From contig OZ231126.1 of assembly GCA_965153355.1 (NCBI GenBank), forward strand, positions 34,968,001 to 35,032,000: a stretch of 64,000 nucleotides of DNA. Reading direction: 5' to 3'. Position numbers and translations under genes: made by a program. Each line of letters opens with the position of its first letter. Position 1 is the stretch's first letter. Shown here in pieces: positions 12,763-25,010 of this stretch. The notes beneath the pieces were generated by a model, which was given only the letters and a program-made list of their open reading frames with translations, did no database searches and was not told the DNA's origin. The stretch comes from Flaccisagitta enflata (lineage: Eukaryota > Chaetognatha > Sagittoidea > Aphragmophora).

Positions 12763-13395
12763 AGGTCGCCCAAGGGCAATATGTGGTCAGCGATGCCCGT
12801 TGCCCTGCTTTGAGTGATTGTGAATTGGAGTGAGGGGAAGCAGGGCAGCGGCCCCAAAGGGGACGAAGTCCTGTAGAACACAGGGGGACTTTCGTTCGTC
12901 CTACCTGAAGAAGTGGATGAGATGCTATAGAGGGCTGACTGAAGACACTCAACAGCCTAAACTGAGGTCTAAGAAGGCTGAGAGGGCTGATTTGAGGCTT
13001 GAGAGAGCTGGATTAAGGCTTGAAAGGCCAGAGGACTGATTTGAAGCCTGGGAGCAATAAGTTGAGGTTTAGATGGCTGATTTGAGGCCTGAGGGGCCTA
13101 ATGTGAGGCAGTAGAGGCCAGGTTTGAGGCCTGAGCATTTGGATTTGAGGCCTGAGAATTTGGATTTGAGGCCTGAGAGGCCAGATTTGAGGCCTGGGAG
13201 GCTGGATTTGAGGCCTGGGAGGCTGGATTTGAGACCTGAGAGGCTGGATTTGAGGCCTGAGAGGCCAGATTTGAGGCCTAAGGGGTCTGATGAAGGGGGG
13301 GACTAACGAACGGACGGACGGACGGACGAACGGACGAACAAAAGTCCCCCTGTGTTCTACAGGACTTCGTCCCCTTCGGGGCCGCTGCCCAAAAG
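12763..13395 (+). mobile_element. Family B element with 21-bp VNTR core
   Basis: Left hairpin GCCCAAGGGC, GTGGTCAGCGATGCCCGTTG, GGGCAGCGGCCCCAAAGGGG, CCTGTAGAACACAGG and a CGTTCGTCC tract. The core is GAGGCCTGAGAGGCTGGATTT-type units (12950-13290). The right end carries the same hairpins inverted, ending GGGGCCGCTGCCCAAAAG. Confidence 0.85.
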
Positions 13396-13424
13396 GCCTG
13401 ATTTGATGTTAGAGAGGTCTGATG

Positions 13425-14078
13425 CAAGGATTAACAGGTCGCCCAAGGACAGTATGTGGTCAGCGATACCCGTTGCCTTGCTTTGCATGATTTAGAAATT
13501 GGGTGAGAGGAAGCAGGGCAGCGGCCCCAAAGAGAATGAAGTCCTGTAGAACATGGGGGGACTTTTGTTCGTCCATCTATCCATCCATCAGTCCATCCAT
13601 CTGTTACCCCCAGGCTCTCTCAGGTTTGAAATTTACCCTCTCAGACCTGAAATCTACCCTCTCAGGCCTAAAATCTGCCCTCTCAGGCCTTGAATCTATG
13701 AGAGCAGAGCTTGAGAGGACAAATTTCAGGCCCAAGAGAGCAGATTTCAGGCTGGAGAGGGCAGATTCAAGGCCTGAGAGGGCAGATTTCAGGCCGGAGA
13801 GGGCAGATTCAAGGCCTGAGAGGGCAGATTTCAGGCCTGAGAGGATAGATTTCAGGCCTGAGAGTGCAGATTTCAAGCCGGAGAGGGCAGATTCAAGGCC
13901 TGAGAGGGCAGATTTCAGGCCTGAGAGGGTTGATTTCAGGCCTGAGAGGACAGATTTCTGGCCTGAGAGGGGCTGGGGGGGACCGACAAACGGACAAATG
14001 GACGAACGAACCAACGGACAAACGAAAGTCCCCTTGTGTTTTACAGGACTTGTCCCCTTTGGGGCGGCTGCCCAAAAG
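13425..14078 (+). mobile_element. Family B element with polarity switch in its VNTR
   Basis: Same ends as the preceding element: GTCGCCCAAGGACAGTATGT at the left, inverted GGGGCGGCTGCCCAAAAG at the right. The 21-bp units read CTCTCAGGCCTGAAATCTGCC up to about 13690, then flip to GGCAGATTTCAGGCCTGAGAG. Because the unit is 7 codons, both strands stay open; these ORFs are not genes. Confidence 0.85.
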
Positions 14079-14369
14079 GCCTAATTTGGTCTGAGTGGCC
14101 AGATTTGGGGTCTGATAGGCCTGAAACATGGTCTGGTAGGTCAAATTTGAGGTCTTAAATCATATGATTATTATCTAAGAGGCCTTGTTTGAGGCTGAGG
14201 GGATGGAAGAACGGATGGACATATGGTCAAATCGTAAAATTTGCCCTATGAGGAATCATGGACCAATAAAGGCGGCTCTCGCCGACTGGAAAAAAGTTGT
14301 AAATGGGAGTCTCTTTTCTCTTCTGTGTGCATTTCATAATGTCTGGTTGACTGCCTGCCTGTTTTTGTC

Positions 14370-14453
14370 ATTTTATCTGTCTCTCTGTATCTCTTTCTCG
14401 GTCTTCCTTTGTCTTTGCATGTGTGTATGTGTGTGTGTGTCTCTGTCTCTCTG

Positions 14454-14526
<73 letters not shown>

Positions 14527-14545
14527 CTCTATGTGTGGGGGGGGA
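14370..14545. repeat. (CT)n/(GT)n microsatellite
   Basis: CT-rich tract with a pure (CT)n core at about 14462-14520 and short GT runs. Confidence 0.93.
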
Positions 14546-14554
14546 GTGCATCTG

Positions 14555-15345
14555 CGCTCAGTTTTGTTGAAAATAACACCCATAACTTCTACACAAAAGA
14601 TTTATTTTTGTTTGTTTCTAGTTCTACATTTTATTGATAAATGAACAACTTTCAGTAAGTTGCAAGTAAAATCAGCACAAAAATATATATTGATTATGTT
14701 CATGAGCAAGGATACTGATACAAAACCATCAATACAGCAATATACAAATAAGTGGATAAGATAGGGTTTAAAAAAACAAGGCTGGATACACGGCTACCCT
14801 AGTCGCATGTGGGTGGGCAGGAGCAGTGCTGGAGAGGGTCACCAGGGCATCTGGGCAGGAGCCGTATGCTCAAAAAGTAAAAAGGGGACCAACCGACCGA
14901 CCGACCGACCGACCAACCAACCGACCGACATAGCGGGTTGTAGAGTCGCGTTGCACGCGACTAAAAATGGAAAAATGAATGAAATCTAACAAAAGGAAAG
15001 TGCTATAGGTTTTAGTTAAAGTGTCTGATGTTGACGGTCTCATCAAAAAACTCTCTGCTTATTTACACAATACACAACCAAATGCCATGTCTCTCTGATA
15101 CTTGATGACTGTCTGTCTTCTATCTGCCTCTCTATTCTCTTTTTGATAATTAGGTCGCCATAGCACCTTTATAAGAGCCACTGTTTGGTGGTTGGTTGGT
15201 CGGTCCGTTGGTCGGTTGGTCGGTCAAGCTTGAGTGAAAAATTGCAAAAAATTTTTGAAATCACTTGAAAACTCATCATATGCATCATTCATGTTACTCG
15301 ACATTTCATTCATTATCATATTCATCAAGGATTGGATCTGATATA
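14555..15345 (+). repeat. Segmental duplication, copy 2
   Basis: Matches 11285-12060 along its length. Homology stops at 15346 where a LINE fragment begins. Confidence 0.85.
14776..14967 (+). mobile_element. Family A element, full length
   Basis: Starts ACAAGGCTGGATACACGGC, ends with hairpin AGTCGCGTTGCACGCGACT and AAAAA. Lies inside the duplicated block. Confidence 0.85.
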
Positions 15346-15349
15346 CATG

Positions 15350-15780
15350 TTATTTATTTGTCAACAAAGTTAGCGACAGTACAACCAAGCATCATACGGT
15401 AAAGAGAAAAATTGGGATAATGAGTAAGTAAAACCAATGCTATTTATTGGTTTGTTTCTGTGAGTGTTAGAGATCTCAGTTTTACTAAGATCGGATTTCC
15501 CGTAAGGTGCAGATTACTGAGAAAATTTCGCTGTCGTTTTGCAAATATTTTGCAAATGGAGTCGTAACCAAAAGATCTACGTAATTCTCGGGTACTTTCC
15601 CAACGATTAAAAGTAAATACCTTTCTTATACAATCATTCAGTGCAACATCAAATCTCATCATTTCACGGCTTGTGTAAGACTTCACTTCACATGCATAGG
15701 TTAATATAGGAAAAAAATTAGTGTACAGTAAATTCAAAAGTACCTTGAGGCTATTCACACGAAATTCTTAAGGTTCTCTT
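15350..15780 (-). pseudogene. LINE reverse transcriptase C-terminal fragment
   Basis: A 105-codon minus-strand frame (15758-15444) contains FPILTYACEV and FDVALNDCIRKVF, followed by RESTREL-like WESTRELRRSFG. This matches the connection segment after the RT domain in non-LTR retrotransposons, where P-x-L-x-Y-x-C/A-E-V and W/N-N/D-x-x-R-x-I-F are conserved. The fragment is 5-prime truncated, as LINE insertions usually are, at the boundary with the TA-flanked MITE at 15806. The first methionine is arbitrary. The LINE clade cannot be fixed from so short a piece. Confidence 0.6.
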
Positions 15781-15805
15781 AAGGAATGTGATTTCAAGGA
15801 AGGTA

Positions 15806-16423
15806 CAGTACCTTCCGAGCAAACCCGGCTAAAACTGGAGGATTAATTTTTGTTACTTTAATTTGATTTCCCAAACTTCATTTTTTGTACATAACTTAAT
15901 TAAAAGATACTTAATTCCTTGAACATATTTGGCTGTAAAAAAAAATAACTCGTGAAATCAAAGTGCATGAAGACATCAATATTAAGTGTTCTAACCCAGA
16001 CCATTGGATTTGGCAGAAAATTTTACCTTTCCTAGACTACAAGAACAGCTCAGTCAGATAATTATTTCAGATTTTACAGCTATTTAAAGTTTTCTAGGAC
16101 AATTGTCTAAAAATAATTTAGGACAATTGTCCTTAAAAACTTTAAATGGCCATAAAATCTGAAATAATTGTCTGACTGAGCTGTTCTTGTAGTCTAGGAT
16201 AGGTAAAATTTTCTGCCGAATCCAATGGTCTGGGTAAGAACGCTCAATATTGATGTCTTCCTGCACTTTGGTTTCACCAGTTATGTTTTTTGACCGCCAA
16301 ATATGTTCAAGGAATTAAGTATCTTTTAGTTAAGTTTTTTGCAAAAAATGAAGTTTGGGAAATGAAATTAAAGTAATAAAAATTAATCCTCCAGTTTTAA
16401 CCGGGTTTGCTCGGAAGGTACTG
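15806..16423. mobile_element. Tc1/mariner-like foldback MITE, copy 1
   Basis: Near-perfect palindrome of 618 bp. Ends are CAGTACCTTCCGAGCAAACC and its inverse, flanked by TA (15804-15805, 16424-16425). Arms of about 300 bp meet at TTTAGGACAATTGTCC. No ORF. A second copy is at 22773-23373. Confidence 0.9.
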
Positions 16424-16594
16424 TACTTAAGGATGGTCCTACGGCCAAGTATTACTCAAGGAGTATTCTCATGTTGGATCTTTGAGAGATGCTTAAGTAC
16501 CCGCACTTCAAATGACACTTAGAAACTTAAGGGATACTTTCAAGAATCTTAAGGATGGTACTCGATTTTGAATAAGGAAGGATGTTTCTGAGAA

Positions 16595-16760
16595 ACAAGG
16601 CCGGATACACGGCCAATACCAGTCGCAGACGGGTGGGCAGGGGCGGAAATGCCTGTTTTCACACTTTCCAACTCGATCACTACGGACCAACCGACCGACG
16701 GACCGACCGACGGACGGACGGACAAAGCCTCTTATAGAGTCGCTAGTCCGCGACTAAAAA
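16595..16760 (+). mobile_element. Family A element, full length
   Basis: Starts ACAAGGCCGGATACACGGCC, subterminal AGTCGCAGACGGGTGGGC, short (GACGGACC) core, then GCCTCTTATAGAGTCGC and hairpin AGTCGCTAGTCCGCGACT plus AAAAA. Confidence 0.88.
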
Positions 16761-16952
16761 CTAAAATCTTCATCAATTATGCAATACAGTTTTTTTAATT
16801 GAAAAAAAAAAATCAACATCCCTGTTTTGAAACTAAGCAACTAACATCCGTATGTAAATTTGTTTGTCAATTTATCTTGGTATTTACAAGTTCTTGTGTC
16901 TATGACCATTTCTGTGTCTCTGTTTCCCTTACTCTCATTTCTTTCTGGTGGT

Positions 16953-18486
<1,534 letters not shown>

Positions 18487-18656
18487 GCAGAGTAAAATGC
18501 AAAAGCTATCATCATAAAACTCGGAGTCAATTTGCGTAACATCTTGCCTATTCTATATAGTTACACAGGTCCGAAAAATAGGATCAATGAAAAATATTGT
18601 TTTTTGCAAAAATGCAAAAAAATTAAAAAAGGTTAAAAAATTCATAACGCCAAAAT

Positions 18657-20917
18657 GGTCAGGGTCCCCCATTGAGAATATCTCAATTCTGAGGGTTTTT
18701 AAAGAAAAAAAATGTACCAATCCAATTTTTTTACAGAGGAGTCCTAAAAAGGGTGTAGAATCAGAATATGATATTCATTTTGGTCTAAATTGGGCCAAAA
18801 AAATTAGAAACGGTTTTTAGTGCTAAAAACAGCTATTCTTGCTATAAAATCAGTGCTTGCGTGTAAAATTTCAAATTTTTTTTTCTTAGAAACACAAAGT
18901 TCTTGTTGTAATTGATATTTGAGTGAGTTTGTAACATTGCACGATATGCCTAAGGGGCCTAAAAATGGCTTTAAATAGCCCAAAAATGAGGAAATCAGTC
19001 AAATTTCTTAAAATTTCCAAAACCAAGCATTTGAAACAGTGTATTTGAGTAAAAAACATATGAGGTATGAATCTCATCCATCTGCTAGATAAAATAAGCG
19101 CGTTTTAAGCGAAAAAAGCCAAACTGCAATATGCAAATGAGATTAAGTTCAATTTTTCAGAAAATGGCATATGCAGTGTAAAAATGTCATTTTTTATGGC
19201 AGATACAGTTTTTGGTCTTGTTCACCCTTTAATTGGGAGTGACATTCTCTGCAGTCCTCGTGGTTTTGGACCCTCTTGGGTTCTTAAAACATGTTTGGAC
19301 TTTGGTCCTTACCTTTTCCACCATGAACGTGGAATTCAAAATTTAGGCCAAGAAAATCAAAGAGGGCAAGGTGCATATCTGAGGTATATTCTTGCACTGT
19401 TCAAGAAGAAGTACTCCAGCAAAATCAAAGCAACACCAGCAGAACTGCTTGCCCCACTTGATGATTATGCACAGTAAATCTCTGAAATGCAAAAACAAAC
19501 ATGGGCGCACATGATTGAGACCAAATCAATGCTTCCTTCCCAAGATTGCCTCAAACTAAGAGAGCGCAACTTGGCTTTTCAACTGAAAATTTGGATGAAT
19601 GCCACAACGCCATACATGCAGATTCCCGACCCAAAACAGCATGGATGGGAAGAAGTTGAGGGTGAATTTCAATTGAAAGCAGATTCTGATGAAAACAAAA
19701 AGAGGCAACAAACCATTTTTGACCACATCATGAGAAAGTGTGGGTGCAAAAGCAGTCAGTGCCTTTCAAACAGATGCTCATGCAAGAAGATTGGAAGCTT
19801 TTGTTCATCACTTTGTGAGTGTATGAATTGTGAAAACAATGCTAATGCTGAGCACGCAAAAGCCAATGCAGACCCTGCAACTTTGGAATTCCAGCTCACT
19901 GAGGAGGAGGAACAAGATGAGCAGCTCACCAGTGAAAGTAAAAGTGAAGAAGACTGCTCTGACAATGATGATTTGGACCTGGACTCCTAATAAGTGCAGC
20001 TTATGCGCAGTGGATTAGTGCAATATGAGCATGAGCATTGATGCAAAGACGCTTAAAGATGCCAAAAAAAAACAACAACTGACCAGCCAACAGACATAGC
20101 AAAACATTTATGTGCAACATAAAAACTGATGGATATCCTTCACATGAAGCTATTCATTCATTCCAGTTTTAGTCCAAACTGCTCACTTATTTGTAATTGA
20201 TCTGTCTTTGTTACATCATTCTTATAATGCAACACAATGAACAAAATCTTCAACTGTTTTGGAAAAAAGAATTTAGGACAGGCAACTGTATTTATTTCTC
20301 AGCTTTACATTTCTAAGTTATGTATACAAGTTTAGACATGTTATATAAAGCTAGATGGATAGAAAAGGCCTTTTTTAACTTGTTATAGACTGGTTTTTTT
20401 CTTGTGGAAACAAGCCATACTGCTTGTACATGATGAATCATCATGAAAAAACATCAGAATTACCATTAGACAACTCTAGCCGCATCACTTTTTCGCTTAT
20501 AACGCGCCTAATTTTTTTAGCAGATGGATGAAATTCAAACCTGACATGTTTTTTACCCAAATACACTGTTTCAAATGCTTGGTTTTGGAAATTCATTTTT
20601 GGGCCTTTTAAAGCCATTTTTAGGCCCCTTAGGCATACAGTACAATGTTACAAACTCACTCAAATATCAATTACTACAAGAACTTTGTGTTTCTGAAAAA
20701 AAAAATGAAATTCTATACACAAGTACTGATTTTATAGCAAAAATAGCTGTTTTTAGCACTAAAAACCGTTTCTAATTTTTTTGGCCCAAGTTAGACCAAA
20801 ACAAACATGATATTCTGATTCTACACCCTTTTTAGGACCTATCTGTAAAAAAATTGAGGCGGTACATTTTTTGTCTTTTTTTTTTTTTTGAGAAATTCTC
20901 AACGGGGGACCCTAACC
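18657..20917. mobile_element. Long-TIR DNA transposon carrying a CXC-domain ORF
   Basis: About 430-bp inverted arms: 18657-19105 and the reverse complement of 20490-20917. The left tip reads GGTCAGGGTCCCCCATTGAG and the right tip reads GGTTAGGGTCCCCCGTTGAG on its own strand. Shared landmarks are GGGTGTAGAATCAGAATAT, GAAACGGTTTTTAGTGC and CCTAAGGGGCCTAAAAATGG. The 1.4-kb interior holds a plus-strand ORF with a Tesmin/TSO1-type cysteine cluster. No convincing target duplication was found, so the superfamily is open. Confidence 0.8.
19184..19990 (+). pseudogene. Transposon-borne ORF with Tesmin/TSO1-like CXC cluster
   Basis: One frame, broken by TAA at 19475-19477, of about 268 codons. The first part has VHPLIGSD, like the HALTGCDTT-type motif of multicopy animal element proteins. 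After the stop comes ATTPYMQIPDPKQHGWEEV, the P-P-x-x-x-GW block that precedes the CXC cluster in such proteins. Next is KCGCKSSQCLSNRCSCKK, then FCSSLCECMNCENN, a Tesmin/TSO1-type CXC arrangement that would bind zinc. An acidic tail (EEEEQDEQ, DNDDLDLDS) ends at 19990. CXC domains bind DNA in host regulators such as tesmin. The location between long inverted repeats argues that this is an element protein. N-terminal domains expected of a transposase are missing, so it is partial or decayed. The start at 19184 is only the first ATG. Confidence 0.65.
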
Positions 20918-21437
20918 GAAAACTAATGATTGTAGAGACTTCTGGTTGGCGCCATTTGAAAGAGAAAAATTAGCTCTTTCTTAACTGTGAATATCAAAAA
21001 ATGTATACTCCCAGCCCAAAAAAGGCCCAACTTTCAAAAATTGACCAAAATCCAAAATGGAAAACTTTATTTCTCACCTATTCAAAAAGTCAAAGGATGT
21101 AATTCGACTTTTTTCCAATAATAGGCCCCTCCGAGACCGCTGCCCAAAAAGGGCGTAAAACGAAATAATTTGTTGTTTGCCTTTCAAGCCGAACCCATGA
21201 AACAACCCTTTCTTTAATTCTGCTTTGTATGATGAAATTGTAACCAAAGCTTTTCAAAGACCAAAATGTCCTTTCACTGCGTGTAGAATTGTGGATAAGT
21301 GTTGTGATGCTCTATGAAAAAAAATACCAATTCTAAATTTCCCAATTAACTTTTCATCATGATAGCGCTAATTCTATATCTAAGCCTTTCTAAGGCATCA
21401 ATAATGGCAACAACCGACTGGTAAAGAAGAATAATAC
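20918..21437. other. Intron-like sequence; short family B end
   Basis: AT-rich. 21118-21150 has AGGCCCCTCCGAGACCGCTG CCC-type family B end sequence. Nothing else recognised. Confidence 0.35.
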
Positions 21438-21578
21438 CTGAATGGCCAAACAGAACAATATGTAGCCACAAGCGTCCCAGTCAAAAACTGTTTTTCCACC
21501 AGTTTGCAAGCTGATATGGATAACGTATTCGTACATCAAATAGAGACCGAGGGGAGAAGAAATGGAGAGAGTAAGAGA
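21438..21578 (-). CDS. Putative exon, membrane segments (TRPM-like S1-S2)
   Basis: Minus-strand, 141 nt, 47 codons, phase 0 at both ends. Acceptor TTCAACTCAG, donor CAG/GTATTA. The peptide runs SLTLSISSPLGLYLMYEYVI, then a short loop HISLQTGGKTVFDWD and a second hydrophobic stretch ACGYILFCLAIQ. The helix, short loop with an aromatic/acid before the second helix, and its position after the 22346-22578 exon match the S1-S2 region of TRPM channels. The last segment of an ABCA transmembrane domain was also considered, since FDWD-x-CG-x-x-LF occurs there. The donor phase of the preceding exon (2) does not fit this acceptor (0), so the junction or an intervening exon is unresolved. The next frame upstream is blocked by TGA. 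Confidence 0.4.
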
Positions 21579-21729
21579 CTGAGTTGAACCCCGCAGCATG
21601 ATGTTAGTCGAGGTTGGTGACAGTGCATATCATACCTATAAAGTAGTAGGAAAAACAGTCAGGAATGTTAATCTTTAGAATTTTTGTGATTGTTTTGCAA
21701 TTGCTTTGCCTCTGTTATTTTTTTAATTT

Positions 21730-21780
21730 ATCTTTGTTTCTGTCTCTGTTTCTCTCTCTTTTCTCTCTCTCTTCTCTCCC

Positions 21781-21842
<62 letters not shown>
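21730..21842. repeat. (CT)n microsatellite
   Basis: TTTCTCTCTC-rich lead into about 60 bp of pure CT, abutting a family A hairpin end. Confidence 0.95.
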
Positions 21843-21846
<4 letters not shown>

Positions 21847-22064
21847 GTCGCGTGCTACGCGACTCTACACCCCGCTATGTCAGTCCGTCGGTCGTTTGGT
21901 CGGTCGGTCGGTCGGTCGGTCGGTTGGTCGGTCCCCTTTTTACTTTTTCGGCACTTTTAAGTTTTTTGAGCATACGGCTCCTGCCCAGATGCCCTAATGA
22001 GCTTCTCCAGCACTGCTCCTGCCTACCCGCACGCGACTAGGGTAGCCGTGTATCCGGCCTTGTT
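21842..22064 (-). mobile_element. Family A element, full length
   Basis: Left end is AGTCGCGTGCTACGCGACT hairpin then CTACACCCCGCTATGTC and a (GGTC)n core; right end ACGCGACTAGGGTAGCC, TGTATCCGGCCTTGT. Confidence 0.9.
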
Positions 22065-22345
22065 TTTTTTCTCTCTCTCTCCCTCTTTCTTTTTCTCTTT
22101 AAAGTAGGCACAACGGCTTTCTATTTGTTACGCGAAACGCCCATTAGAAAAATGTAAATACGTAATTTGACAAATATCTTCTTCTCTTGTATAGCCTTGA
22201 AAATATTTAAAGTGTAATAATATACAGAACTAAATTATGATTCTGAAAGACAATTCAAAGGGCTTTCGATTGGTGTCAGCCATTCATGTGTGCGATATAA
22301 AAAAGTTATATAATTCTAATATTCAAATCTTCTTTTGTCAGTTAC

Positions 22346-22578
22346 GGCCCACCGTGAATATGAAAAATTTTGTAAACTAGACCTTTTGATTCGTTTTTTT
22401 TTTGGCTTTCCAACGATGCTTTTGCCATAGTCATAATCCTCCTCTCTCGGCCTCTCTCGAGGTTTGAAGAAGGCTCTATTGTGATCTTTTTCTGCTGTTT
22501 TCTTTGATCATGTTCATTTATAACAAATAGCGATGAAGCATACACAAACAAAACGATTGATTGCGCTTCAGCGTTCAG
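22346..22578 (-). CDS. Putative exon, helix plus basic linker (TRPM-like pre-S1)
   Basis: Minus-strand, 233 nt, 77 codons plus 2 nt. Acceptor TTGTGTATTAG, donor GGGCC/GTAACT. The peptide starts LNAEAQSIVLFVYASSLFVI, a hydrophobic helix, then NEHDQRKQQKKITIEPSSNL and ERGRERRIMTMAKASLESQK, a strongly charged linker. It ends KNESKGLVYKIFHIHGG. In TRPM channels the hydrophobic pre-S1 helix is followed by a variable charged linker and a K/R-K-I-Y-x-F-Y-x-A-P motif just before S1; VYKIFHIHGGP is similar. That similarity is inference, without alignment. It lies between the 28344 and 21438 exons on the same strand, in the order expected. A chance ORF of this length with both splice sites is possible. 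Confidence 0.45.
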
Positions 22579-22689
22579 CTAATACACAATAGATTTTTTT
22601 TGTAGTTGTGGACTAGCAATCGGTAGTAGGCTTTGTCCATTTATTGGACCGTCAGTATGTCTAACATATGAAAACGTGTATTTTAGATG

Positions 22690-22772
22690 CCGCGCATGTG
22701 CAGCTCCTTGTCAAAGATTAGACAATGGAATGTGGATTGACCCCTCAATGATGCACTTGCTGACATCAGGTA
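22690..22772. repeat. Left half of a repeat split by a MITE
   Basis: AATGATGCACTTGCTGACAT and, after the MITE, CTCAAGTGAGAATTTTACCT resemble ATGATGCACTTGACGACCTG and ATCATGTGAGAATTTTATCT at 24340-24400, which lacks the MITE. Confidence 0.5.
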
Positions 22773-23373
22773 CAGTAACTTCCGAGCAAACCCGGCTAAA
22801 ACTGGAGGATTAATTTTTGTAACTTTAAATTCATTTTTTAAACTTTATTTTTTATATTTAACTTAATTAAAACATACTTAATTCCATGAACATAGTTTGC
22901 TGTCAACAAAAATAACTTGTGAAATCAAAGTGCATGAAGACATCACTTTGGAGTTTAACCCAGACCATTGGATTCAGCAGAAAATTTTATCTATCCTGGA
23001 CAACAAGAACAGCTCAATCTGAAAATTATTACAAATTTCATGGCCGTTTAAAGTTTTTAAGGACAATTGTTCTAAATCATTTTAAGACAATTGTCGTTGA
23101 AAACTTAAAATAGCTGTAAAACCTGTACAAATTGTCTGATTGAGCTGTTCTTGTTGTCTAGGATAGGTAAAATTTTCTGCTGAATCTAATGGTCTGGGTT
23201 AGAACACTTCAGAATGTGTTCATAGACTTTGATTTCAAAAGTTATTTTTTTAACAGCCAAATATGTTCAAGGAATAAAGTATCCTTTAATTAAGCTATAT
23301 AAAAAAATGAAATAAAATCAAAGTAACAAAAATTAATCCTCCAGTTTTAGCCGAGTTTGCTCGGAAGGTACTG
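22773..23373. mobile_element. Tc1/mariner-like foldback MITE, copy 2
   Basis: Ends CAGTAACTTCCGAGCAAACC and its inverse, flanked by TA at 22771-22772 and 23374-23375. Same family as 15806-16423. Confidence 0.9.
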
Positions 23374-23800
23374 TATGCTTTAGCAGGTGCTCAAGTGAGA
23401 ATTTTACCTAGTTTTGTCATATGATTTTGATATATAAGTAGGGAATAGGAGATTCTATTGATCATGCACAGCCAACCACTTCAATGATCAGGAAAAAAGT
23501 CGTAGTCAGTCTTCGACTTTTTGACATATTCGAGAGAAATAGGGTTTTCATTTTCTTATTAGGAAGTTTCTGAACTCATTAGGGCGATTGAGGCCTCCAA
23601 TGAAATTAATAGGGTAAGTAAATTTTATAATTCTCTTTCATTTGGCGCCAAGCAGAATTCTGTACGACAAATATTTTTCGCGTTATGATCTTTTAAAGAT
23701 TTATTTACGAAAAATTCAAATCTAATTTTTTTGGATTTTTTTTTATTTCAAGTAGGATCAATAAAGGAGTGTATTTATGTTTGTTTGAGTATGGAACTAC
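23374..23800. other. No gene seen
   Basis: Right half of the repeat split by the MITE, then AT-rich sequence. Confidence 0.3.
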
Positions 23801-24170
23801 AAGACAACATGATTATGAGCATAGCTGCTTATCTGTGAGGGTGTTTTGGAGGATTCTAGCTCATTTAGCTCATTTAGCTCAGTTGTTTTTATTTCAAATG
23901 TGATTATTGAATAAATATTCTGATACATGTTTAACCAAGCAGATACAAAAAAACATATCGGTGAGTATCACTGCTCATCTGTGAGGGTGTTTTTAAGCAT
24001 TCTAGCTCACTTAGCTCATTTAGCTCAGTTTTTTTTTAATAGGATAAATAAATGTTTTGATGTGAGCATGTAAATACAAGAAAGCATGTCAGTGAGCAAA
24101 GTTAGTTGTCTGGTTGAGTGATTTTGTGCATTTTAGCTCATCTAGCTCATTTGGCTCAGTCCGTTTTTTC
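23800..24170. repeat. Three diverged tandem units of about 140 bp
   Basis: Each unit holds ATCTGTGAGGGTGTTTT-like sequence followed by TTCTAGCTCA and one or two TTAGCTCAT steps (near 23835, 23975 and 24105). Confidence 0.65.
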
Positions 24171-25005
24171 TCTGATTTTTAGTGCAATCAATACATAAAG
24201 TTGCTCTTGATTTGATCTAATAAAAAAAATATTTGCAATGACTAAAGACAAAAGCTTGGTGAAAAGTGACTAATGTTTACGACTTTTTTCCTCACGGCGA
24301 CAGCCGCCATTACTGGTAGATTTCTGAATAAGCCCTTCCATGATGCACTTGACGACCTGGTGCAGCATACATGATGTCATCATGTGAGAATTTTATCTAT
24401 TTCTGGTATACGCTGAGGCTACTGGAGTAAATAATGGGATGTTCTATTGGTCATTTTAACTTCACCGGTGGATTTGTGAATAGGGCTCTCTTGACGACCT
24501 GCTGCAGCATCCCTGATCTCCATAACAGAGAATCTAACCTAGCTTTGTTAAAAATTGAGGGTGCTAAAGCCAAGAGCTAAACATCTTATTGATAGTTAAC
24601 TTGAAATAGCTTAAAACAGGTGGGAATCACTCATTGAGGATTTGATACTAATTATCACTTTCAAGTGACCATTCCCAGCGCCTTTCCGCTCATGCAAAGT
24701 AACAAAATCAGCTTTTTGTTTTTTTTGTGAGTACATACAATGCATGTGGTAGGTTCCTAGCAATTTTCAAGTACTTTTGACCATTTTCAACCACATTACA
24801 AGGGACCAACTACACAAAACGCAGCTGCCAAAAATCTTGCTAATTTTTCCATTTAAAAAATCATAAAATTAGCAGGGTTAATTTGATTTTTTTGGGCCAA
24901 AAATGTCTGAAACCTCCTGAAACCTCACCCCAGAGACACTTTCGAGTGAATAGGACCTATGAATGATCACTGCCATAGATTTTGAAAAATTAGACCCTAT
25001 ACCTA
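24171..25005. other. No gene seen; contains diverged repeat copies
   Basis: 24300-24560 holds two diverged copies of the repeat also found around 22690-23470 (GACGACCTG-TGCAGCAT). The rest is AT-rich. Confidence 0.35.
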
Positions 25006-25010
25006 TTTAA

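Larger units (their letters stand above)
12433..14290 (+). mobile_element. Family B element hosting two younger family B elements
   Basis: Left end AGTCGCAAGAGCGTTACATG and GGGGCAGCGGCCC near 12510. Its VNTR (GAGGCCTGATTTGGGGTC) appears at 12640-12760, 13396-13424 and 14079-14200. A decayed right end (AGGAATCATGG, GGCGGCTCTCGCC) is near 14250-14285. The elements 12763-13395 and 13425-14078 interrupt the VNTR. Confidence 0.6.

Noticed and set aside
13503-14084. 193-codon ORF of heptad RPERADF-type repeats and its antisense partner
   Set aside because: The 21-bp VNTR keeps all frames open; the same pattern appears in every family B array.
18640-20935. 9-bp or 8-bp target duplication around the CXC element
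   Set aside because: Flanks CGCCAAAAT and GAAAACTAA do not match; no duplication could be read, so no superfamily is claimed.
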